The translations under genes and the position numbers were made by a program. Below, piece by piece: positions 1 through 5,794 of a DNA stretch of 5,794 bases. Location: contig JAEYNS010000133.1 in assembly GCA_023412435.1 (NCBI GenBank), forward strand, positions 1 through 5,794, read 5' to 3'. This DNA is from Actinomycetes bacterium (GTDB lineage: Bacteria > Actinomycetota > Actinomycetes > Propionibacteriales > Propionibacteriaceae). How positions within the stretch are numbered: the stretch's first letter is position 1; the number at the start of each line of letters is the position of its first letter. A model generated the notes under the pieces. The model was not told where the DNA came from and made no database searches. It saw only the letters and a program-made list of their open reading frames with translations.

Positions 1-705
1 CCGCTGCTGCGCCCGCTGGGACGGGTGGCCGTCCTGCTCGCAAAGGTCGCCGGGGTCCTGCTGGCCGCCGCCTTCGGCCTGGCCGGCCTGGTTCGCCGGA
101 ACAAGCCGCTGCATCCGGTGGGCGGCACCTCGCCCGCGACCTGGCAGGTGACCCGGCCGGCCGGGCTCGGGGTGCCACTGCTGGATGACGCTGGAGCGCG
201 TCGCGTCGTGGTCCGGCTGTCCCGTGCCGCCTCGCTGCGGCGCAGCGGTCCCGACATCATGGGGTTGGCGGTCCGGGTGACCGGCGACGCCGCCGACGGT
301 GGGGATGCCGACCTGCTGTTCGCCACCACCGGGACCGGCCGCTGGAGCCGGTTCCTGCTGCGGCCCCAGCCTGCGTGGGGGGTGGGCGATTACACCACGC
401 TGCTTCCCCTGGCCTGGCACGGCGGCACCGTGGTGCTGCGGTTGCAGGCCCGGTCGGTCACGGAGTACGCGCTGTCAGTGCGGGTGCACGAGCGCCGCGG
501 CGGGGGAGGGAGAGCCGGCTGGCGCGAGGTCGGGGGGCTGGTGCTGGACGGGCCGCCAGGGCCGGACCTCCCGATCCGGTTCCGTCCCGTGCTGGGGCCG
601 CCGCTCGGGCTGACCGTCCCGGCCTGGATCCGGTCAGTTCGCGAGCCCGCCTACGTCGTCGCACGCCGGCTCGCACCGCTGCGGGAGGGCGTGGACAGCG
701 ACTGA
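1..705 (+). CDS. Hypothetical protein with catalase-fold-like N-terminal half (5' end uncertain)
   Basis: I do not recognise a named gene. The frame is open from the window edge (234 codons before TGA 703-705). A GTG at 25 would give 226 aa, but no Shine-Dalgarno precedes it, so the true start may lie upstream. Numbering from GTG 25, residues 2-22 are hydrophobic, either a membrane-associated helix or one transmembrane segment. RNKPLHPVGG follows (His30), then VVVRLSR (61-67), PDIMGLAVRV (76-85) and DADLLFATTG. The order of His-x-x-Gly, V-x-V-R-h-S, P/R-D-x-x-G-h-A-V-R and D-h matches the front of heme catalases, where that His is the distal catalytic residue. The proximal heme-ligand Tyr motif of catalases is not visible, and the protein is far shorter than a catalase. 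Similar actinobacterial proteins are, as I recall, annotated 'phosphodiesterase' or hypothetical without experimental basis. It ends with a basic stretch, REPAYVVARR. Coding is well supported; enzymatic activity is unknown. Confidence 0.75.
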   Translation, partial: PLLRPLGRVAVLLAKVAGVLLAAAFGLAGLVRRNKPLHPVGGTSPATWQVTRPAGLGVPLLDDAGARRVVVRLSRAASLRRSGPDIMGLAVRVTGDAADGGDADLLFATTGTGRWSRFLLRPQPAWGVGDYTTLLPLAWHGGTVVLRLQARSVTEYALSVRVHERRGGGGRAGWREVGGLVLDGPPGPDLPIRFRPVLGPPLGLTVPAWIRSVREPAYVVARRLAPLREGVDSD

Positions 706-718
706 CCGAGCCGGTCAG
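702..718. terminator. Stem-loop spanning both convergent stop codons
   Basis: CTGACCG (702-708), loop AGC (709-711) and CGGTCAG (712-718) form a perfect 7-bp stem. The left arm contains the TGA stop of the + strand gene (703-705). The right arm contains the complement of the TGA stop of the - strand transporter (715-717). It sits at the 3' end of both transcripts, so a bidirectional terminator or 3'-end stabiliser is a reasonable inference. There is no T-run on either side, so it is not a classical intrinsic terminator. Confidence 0.45.
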
Positions 719-1638
719 CGACGCTCGGCGGCCAACTCGGGGACGGTGTCGGGCGCCGGGCGGGGCGGCCGGGTGCTGCGGAACTCGGCGTACACCACGG
801 ACCCCACGATGAGCACGCAGGCGCCGATCTGCAGCGGCGCCATCGTCTCATCCAGCGCGAGCCAGCCGGTGAGCATGGCGACGGCCGGCACCAGGTTGAT
901 GGTGAGCGCCGCGCGGGTCGCCGGCACCAGCCGCAGCCCGGAGTTGTACAGCGCAAAGCCGCCCAAGCCGCAGCCCACCCCGAGGTAGGCCACCGCCGCC
1001 CACGCCGTCAGCGGCACCGTCGCCAGATCGACGGGCTCCGAGGCGACCGCCAGCGGGGCGAAGAAGACCGCGCCGACGGCCATCTGCAGGCCGGTGATCA
1101 GCAGCGGGTCGTAACGCGAGCTGAGCCGCTTGATGGTGAGCGTCGCACCGGCGGCAGCGAACATCGCGCCGAGTTCGAGCAGGTTGCCCAGCACGGGGTT
1201 GGGGGCGCTGGCCTGGCTCGTGCCGCCCAGCGACAGCGCCGCCACGCCCGCCATGGAGACCAGGATCGCGACGATGGTGCGCGTGGTCGGCCGCTCCCGC
1301 AGGACTGCCCAGGCACTGATCGCGACGATCAAGGGCATCACCGCCGCCACCACCCCGGCCTGGCTCGAGGTGGTGTACCGGATCGCGAAGCCCTCGAGGG
1401 CGTAGTACAGGCAGGGGATGAACAGCGCCGCCAGCGCGAGGAGTCTCCAGTCCCCGGCACGGTACGCGGGCCGCTTCACCAGCGGCAGCAGCGGCAGGAA
1501 CGCGGCGAGGGCCACAACCATGCGGAACCAGACCACGTACATCGGCGGAAGAGCCGCGTACGCGCTCTTGGTGACGGCGAAGCTCGTCCCCCACAGCAGC
1601 ACCGCGCCCACCAGGTAGGCCAGCGGCCGCACGCCCAC
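715..1638 (-). CDS. DMT superfamily (EamA-type) transporter
   Basis: A 307-aa integral membrane protein of the drug/metabolite transporter superfamily, expected to export a small metabolite or amino-acid-like solute across the cytoplasmic membrane. The substrate cannot be read from sequence. The protein is a string of hydrophobic segments arranged as two EamA repeats (about 10 helices). The family signature LLWGTSFAVTK lies near the N-terminus, with VVWFRMVVA after it. Repeat 1 ends with a helix containing SQAGVVAAVMPLIVAISAW followed by RERPT. Repeat 2 has the equivalent RAALTINLVPAVAMLTGWL followed by LDE. The short C-terminal tail is hydrophilic and proline-rich. The start chosen is GTG 1638, because GGAGGGAG (1655-1648) lies 9 nt upstream; GTG 1632 is the alternative. 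The frame stays open further upstream, but that part is antisense to the CBS gene and loses transporter character. It is transcribed divergently from the CBS gene. The length is normal for the family. Confidence 0.93.
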   Translation of the reverse strand: MGVRPLAYLVGAVLLWGTSFAVTKSAYAALPPMYVVWFRMVVALAAFLPLLPLVKRPAYRAGDWRLLALAALFIPCLYYALEGFAIRYTTSSQAGVVAAVMPLIVAISAWAVLRERPTTRTIVAILVSMAGVAALSLGGTSQASAPNPVLGNLLELGAMFAAAGATLTIKRLSSRYDPLLITGLQMAVGAVFFAPLAVASEPVDLATVPLTAWAAVAYLGVGCGLGGFALYNSGLRLVPATRAALTINLVPAVAMLTGWLALDETMAPLQIGACVLIVGSVVYAEFRSTRPPRPAPDTVPELAAERR

Positions 1639-1647
1639 GTCGTCACT

Positions 1648-1655
1648 CTCCCTCC
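1648..1655 (-). promoter_or_regulatory. Shine-Dalgarno sequence of the DMT transporter
   Basis: GGAGGGAG on the - strand lies 9 nt before GTG 1638 and 15 nt before GTG 1632. This supports 1638 as the start. Its first base is also the last base of the palindrome at 1655-1672. Confidence 0.7.
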
Positions 1656-1672
1656 GGCACCGCTCGGTGCCG
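1655..1672. promoter_or_regulatory. Perfect 8+8 bp palindrome upstream of the transporter (candidate operator or 5'-UTR hairpin)
   Basis: CGGCACCG and CGGTGCCG are perfect inverted repeats with a 2-nt spacer (CT on the + strand). The element abuts the transporter's Shine-Dalgarno and lies just downstream of a possible -10 hexamer (1684-1679). As DNA it has the size and symmetry of a dimeric repressor site. As RNA it would form a 7-8 bp hairpin directly beside the ribosome-binding site. Which applies, and what might bind, cannot be told from sequence. The regulator is not encoded in this window. Confidence 0.45.
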
Positions 1673-1678
1673 ACGTTC

Positions 1679-1684
1679 AGGGTA
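1679..1684 (-). promoter_or_regulatory. Possible -10 element for the DMT transporter
   Basis: TACCCT on the - strand fits the loose actinobacterial TAnnnT pattern. It would place the transcription start around 1672, at the edge of the palindrome. No convincing -35 hexamer was found at 16-19 nt spacing, so this is weak. Confidence 0.22.
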
Positions 1685-1787
1685 CGACTCCTCGGCAGCG
1701 GCGACCGCCATCGGCCACTCCGCGCCCCTCGTGCTTTGTGCGTGGTCGGCCGCCCTGCGGGTAACGCGGTGGACATCGATCGCCCGC

Positions 1788-1795
1788 GAGGAGGG
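1788..1795 (+). promoter_or_regulatory. Shine-Dalgarno sequence of the CBS-domain gene
   Basis: GAGGAGGG is a strong anti-SD match, 6 nt before ATG 1802. It fixes this start over the in-frame extension of the same reading frame back to 1667. Confidence 0.8.
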
Positions 1796-1801
1796 ACCAC
1801 C

Positions 1802-2215
1802 ATGAAGACAGCCCGCGACCTGATGACCTCACCGGCCGAGTGCTTGGCGCCGGACGACTCGCTGGTGGAGGCGGCGCGAATGCTCAGCAGGCACGACGTC
1901 GGCTCGATGCCCGTCGTCGACGACGAGACGCTGGTCGGCGTGCTGACCGACCGCGACATCGTCGTGCGGGGCGTGGCGGAGGGTCTCGACCCCGCCGACA
2001 CCCGGGTCGCGGCGGTGATGTCTCCCCGCGTCGTCACCGTCGAAGCTGACGCCGACGCCCTGGCGGTCGCCGGGGTGCTGGCCGCCAACCAGATCAGGCG
2101 GGTGCCCGTGGTCGAGGGTGACCGGGTCGTGGGAGTGGTCTCGCAGGCCGATGTCGCCCTCGAGCTGGACAACGCCACCGCCGGCGAGGTCGTGGAGGAC
2201 ATCTCCCGGAAGTAG
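1802..2215 (+). CDS. Two-CBS-domain protein, Hrp1-like
   Basis: A cytoplasmic 137-aa protein made only of a CBS pair (Bateman module), a fold that usually binds adenine nucleotides and acts as an energy or ligand sensor. CBS1 spans about residues 7-60 and contains GSMPVVD and GVLTDRDIV. CBS2 spans about 72-123 and contains NQIRRVPVV and GVVSQADV. Each domain ends in the G-h-h-T/S-x-x-D segment that typically contacts the nucleotide ribose or phosphate. The N-terminus MKTARDLM and the LTDRDIVVRGVAEGLDP stretch closely resemble M. tuberculosis Hrp1 (Rv2626c, hypoxia-induced, 143 aa). Cys14 is in the same place as an Hrp1 cysteine that I recall being disulfide-bonded to Cys39; residue 39 here is Val, so that bond cannot form. 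The start is set by ATG 1802 with the RBS at 1788-1795. No enzymatic partner is fused or adjacent, and the ligand is unknown. It is convergent with ligA. Confidence 0.93.
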   Translation: MKTARDLMTSPAECLAPDDSLVEAARMLSRHDVGSMPVVDDETLVGVLTDRDIVVRGVAEGLDPADTRVAAVMSPRVVTVEADADALAVAGVLAANQIRRVPVVEGDRVVGVVSQADVALELDNATAGEVVEDISRK

Positions 2216-2226
2216 CGGCGCTCGGC

Positions 2227-4311
<2,085 letters not shown>

Positions 4312-4334
4312 TCGCCGAGCGCCGACAGCGGGAT

Positions 4335-4347
4335 CGGCCTCAGGCCG
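4335..4347. other. Short inverted repeat over the DsbA-TPR stop codon
   Basis: CGGCC, TCA, GGCCG form a 5-bp stem whose 3-nt loop is the stop codon of the DsbA-TPR gene (TGA on the - strand, 4342-4340). It could act as a weak 3'-end signal upstream of the ligA promoter. It is short and lacks a T-run, so chance is a fair explanation. Confidence 0.2.
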
Positions 4348-5338
4348 CGTAGCCCGGGTCGAGGGCGGCCGCGATCGCGAGATGGGTGGGAGCCCGCTCG
4401 TCCCCCAGCCGCCGCAGCGTCCTGCCGAGCAGGTGGTGCAGGTAGGCGTCGTCGGGGTGGGAGGCCAGCAGGCGTTCCAGCTTGTCCCTGGCCGGCGCGA
4501 GGCTGGCGGTCGCCACCAGCGCACGCGCCGAGAGCAGTTCGAGGTTGCGCTCGCCGTCGAATTCCGGGCGCAGCGGTGCGAGCACGTAGAGGCAGCCGTG
4601 CGGGTCGCGACGATCCAGCAGGGCCTCGGCCAGCCGGAACCGGCGCACCTCGTCCGGCAGGTCGGGATCCGGCTCACCGGCCGCGGCGAGGTGGCTGAGG
4701 ATGGTGTCCACCGACTGCGCGCCGACCAGCGCCCGACCGTCGACCACCAGGGTCGGCGACGAGCTGACATCGGCGGCCCGACCGGCCCAGAGTGCCTCCC
4801 GGGTCAGCCGCTCAGCCGGGTCCATCGGGTCGAAGCCCGGCTCGAGGTACGCGGGGGCGTGGCGGGCCCCCTCGATCCGGGCCGGCGGCCGCAGCCCGAA
4901 CCGGTCGGCGGTGTCGTTCAGGAACTCCAGTTCGTTGATGTCCCGGCCCGCGAAGTGGGCGGCCATCAGGTGGTCGACGACCTCCCACTGCAGGTCGGCC
5001 CCGTGCTGCCCGGCGGCCTGGACCAGCCGGTGCGCTGCCCAGGTGGCGACCCGCCAGGCCGGCACCGGGGTGGGCAGGCCCTCGGCGGTGGCACGTTCGC
5101 CCACCCGTTGCTTGAGCAGGTCGAGGGTGAACCCGGGCACCGATTGCAGCTGGGCCGCCTCGGCCTCGGGAGCGTCGGCAAGCGAGATCGAGGTCGCCGG
5201 GGCGGTGGGGTCGAGCAGGATCGGGCGCCACAGCACCGTCGGCGCCTGGTCGCCGAGAGCCGCCAGGGCGGCGGCGAGCCGCTGCTTGCCGATCCAGGCC
5301 CACGGGCACACCAGGTCGAAGTAGACCTCAACAGCCAT
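4340..5338 (-). CDS. FrnE-like DsbA-family protein fused to a TPR-like C-terminal region
   Basis: A 332-aa protein with no signal peptide, so it should be cytoplasmic. Residues 1 to about 215 are a DsbA/FrnE-type thioredoxin fold. It opens with the strand VEVYFDLV and the active-site segment CPWAWIGK (Cys11-Pro-Trp-Ala14), has an inserted helical domain (about 65-180), then the cis-proline loop SSPTLVVDGRALVGAQS (cis-Pro at about 195). FrnE relatives normally carry CPWC; here the second cysteine is Ala, and the only other cysteine is Cys249 outside the fold. Residues about 228-330 are helical and TPR-like: FRLAEALLDRRDPHGCL, then a middle helix pair, then AYLHHLLGRTLRRLGDERA. They resemble small stand-alone actinobacterial TPR proteins. 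The substrate is unknown; a thiol or glutathione/mycothiol-type transferase or isomerase role, or a TPR-mediated partner interaction, is inference. ATG 5338 lacks a Shine-Dalgarno but follows a TAGATT by 6 nt. It lies 9 bp after the MetE-like stop and 40 bp before ligA, same strand. Confidence 0.88.
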   Translation of the reverse strand: MAVEVYFDLVCPWAWIGKQRLAAALAALGDQAPTVLWRPILLDPTAPATSISLADAPEAEAAQLQSVPGFTLDLLKQRVGERATAEGLPTPVPAWRVATWAAHRLVQAAGQHGADLQWEVVDHLMAAHFAGRDINELEFLNDTADRFGLRPPARIEGARHAPAYLEPGFDPMDPAERLTREALWAGRAADVSSSPTLVVDGRALVGAQSVDTILSHLAAAGEPDPDLPDEVRRFRLAEALLDRRDPHGCLYVLAPLRPEFDGERNLELLSARALVATASLAPARDKLERLLASHPDDAYLHHLLGRTLRRLGDERAPTHLAIAAALDPGYAA

Positions 5339-5344
5339 CGGGCC

Positions 5345-5350
5345 AATCTA
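5345..5350 (-). promoter_or_regulatory. Predicted -10 of a leaderless promoter, overlapping the upstream stop codon
   Basis: TAGATT on the - strand is identical to the ligA hexamer, and again exactly 6 nt separate it from the start codon (ATG 5338). Its first three bases are the TAG stop of the MetE-like gene. No Shine-Dalgarno lies between. The gene may therefore have its own leaderless transcript besides any read-through from upstream. No convincing -35 was seen. Confidence 0.6.
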
Positions 5351-5794
5351 GCGCGGCCGGCCAAGCTCCTCCCCGACCTGCGCTGCCGCCCTGCCGAGCA
5401 CCTCCAGGGCCCGGGACGCCGCCGCGGGAGGGTGCGCTGCAAGACCGCAGGCAGGGGTCAGCACCAGCCGCTGCGCGAACCCGTCGCCGGGCTGCAGCCG
5501 TTCCACCACCCGCAGCGCGCGGGTCCTCACCTCGTCCACGCCGGCGACGGCCGCCGGGTCGGACGTCGGCAAACAGCCGAGCCACAGTGCGACACCGGCG
5601 TCCACCGCCGCGGCGAGCGGGTCCAGGTCGGCGGCCGCGAGGGTGTCCTGGGCGAGGCTGAGGGCCCCGAAGCCTGCCCGGTCGCGTCCCTGCCCGACCA
5701 GCGGCGCGATCGGAAGACCGGGTGCGCAGCAGTGCAGCACCGTCGCCACGTCAAGGCCGCGCCGGGCCGGCACGCCGGTCAGCAGGGCCAGCGA
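5348..5794 (-). CDS. MetE-like (cobalamin-independent methionine synthase family) protein, C-terminal part
   Basis: The last 148 residues of a gene that continues past the right edge; in-window ATG/GTG codons are internal. It resembles the C-terminal catalytic half of MetE (COG0620 / UROD-MetE barrel), as in the short actinobacterial proteins annotated 'methionine synthase' near ligA (Rv3015c type). VLHCCAPG provides the H-x-C pair (His codon 5734-5732, second Cys 5728-5726) that corresponds to the first zinc ligands of MetE. LVLTPACGLA (Cys codon 5449-5447) corresponds to the last zinc-ligand cysteine and the family's conserved LTP-x-CGL end. In between are the barrel strands ALWLGCLPTSDPAA and the helix VVERL. 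The glutamate zinc ligand expected after the H-x-C strand is not evident; that strand reads GFGALSLAQD. Whether it makes methionine, and with which methyl donor, cannot be decided from the fragment. Stop TAG 5350-5348 lies inside the next gene's likely -10. Confidence 0.8.
   Translation of the reverse strand, partial: SLALLTGVPARRGLDVATVLHCCAPGLPIAPLVGQGRDRAGFGALSLAQDTLAAADLDPLAAAVDAGVALWLGCLPTSDPAAVAGVDEVRTRALRVVERLQPGDGFAQRLVLTPACGLAAHPPAAASRALEVLGRAAAQVGEELGRPR

Larger units (their letters stand above)
1639..1801. other. Divergent intergenic region (transporter / CBS gene)
   Basis: These 163 bp separate two divergent starts and must hold both promoters. Besides the palindrome, the possible - strand -10 and the two ribosome-binding sites, I looked for + strand promoters. 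TTGTGC (1736-1741) and TAACGC (1762-1767) are loosely hexamer-like, but they are 20 nt apart and poor matches. No DosR-type GGGACT/AGTCCC palindrome is visible, although homologues of the CBS protein belong to that regulon in mycobacteria. No small ORF or RNA gene is evident. Confidence 0.6.

Noticed and set aside
1667..1801. N-terminal extension of the CBS protein from an upstream start at 1667
   Set aside because: It would overlap the palindrome and the divergent promoter region. The strong GAGGAGGG at 1788-1795 and the Hrp1-like MKTARDLM N-terminus favour ATG 1802.
1639..2202. Upstream extension of the transporter frame to an ATG at 2202
   Set aside because: The extra residues are antisense to the CBS gene, Ser/Thr/Arg-rich and non-membrane. 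A good Shine-Dalgarno sits before GTG 1638.
4701..5324. A 207-codon + strand frame opposite the DsbA-TPR gene
   Set aside because: It is a shadow of the coding frame: Ser/Arg/Ala-rich, with no motif and no ribosome-binding site.
5341..5364. Direct repeat GGCCAA (5341-5346 and 5359-5364) flanking the TAGATT
   Set aside because: A 6-mer repeat of GC-rich sequence 18 bp apart is expected by chance. On the - strand TTGGCC is only 8 nt from the -10, too close for a -35.

Overview
The window is very GC-rich, with G or C dominating third codon positions, GTG starts alongside ATG, and tight gene packing. Together with the gene families present, this points to a high-GC actinobacterium. A finer placement (for example Propionibacteriales) would be a guess. 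It reads as ordinary chromosome: no mobile element, tRNA, rRNA or CRISPR array was seen.

Layout, left to right. (1) Bases 1-705, + strand: the 3' part, or nearly all, of a small hypothetical protein whose sequence recalls the front half of the catalase fold. (2) Bases 715-1638, - strand: a complete DMT/EamA-family transporter that converges on gene 1. Only 9 bp separate the two stops, and a 7-bp perfect stem contains both stop codons. (3) Bases 1639-1801: a divergent intergenic region with the transporter's Shine-Dalgarno sequence, an 8+8 bp palindrome and the RBS of the next gene. (4) Bases 1802-2215, + strand: a stand-alone two-CBS-domain protein resembling mycobacterial Hrp1. (5) Bases 2227-4299, - strand: ligA, the full-length NAD+-dependent DNA ligase, convergent with the CBS gene across 11 bp. 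(6) Bases 4340-5338, - strand: a FrnE-like DsbA-family thioredoxin-fold protein with one active-site cysteine, fused to a C-terminal TPR-like region. (7) Bases 5348-5794, - strand: the C-terminal part of a MetE-like (cobalamin-independent methionine synthase family) protein that runs off the right edge.

Genes 7, 6 and 5 run in the same direction in the order MetE-like, DsbA-TPR, ligA. A MetE-like gene close to ligA is a familiar actinobacterial arrangement (for example Rv3015c-Rv3014c in Mycobacterium tuberculosis). No shared pathway is evident, so this looks like conserved housekeeping synteny rather than a functional cassette.

The most notable signal is regulatory. Both ligA and the DsbA-TPR gene have the identical hexamer TAGATT ending exactly 6 nt before the start codon, and neither has a Shine-Dalgarno sequence. 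This is the expected architecture of leaderless transcripts. In the DsbA-TPR case the TAG of the hexamer is also the stop codon of the upstream MetE-like gene. No convincing undescribed multi-gene system was found. The most unusual protein is the DsbA-TPR fusion.
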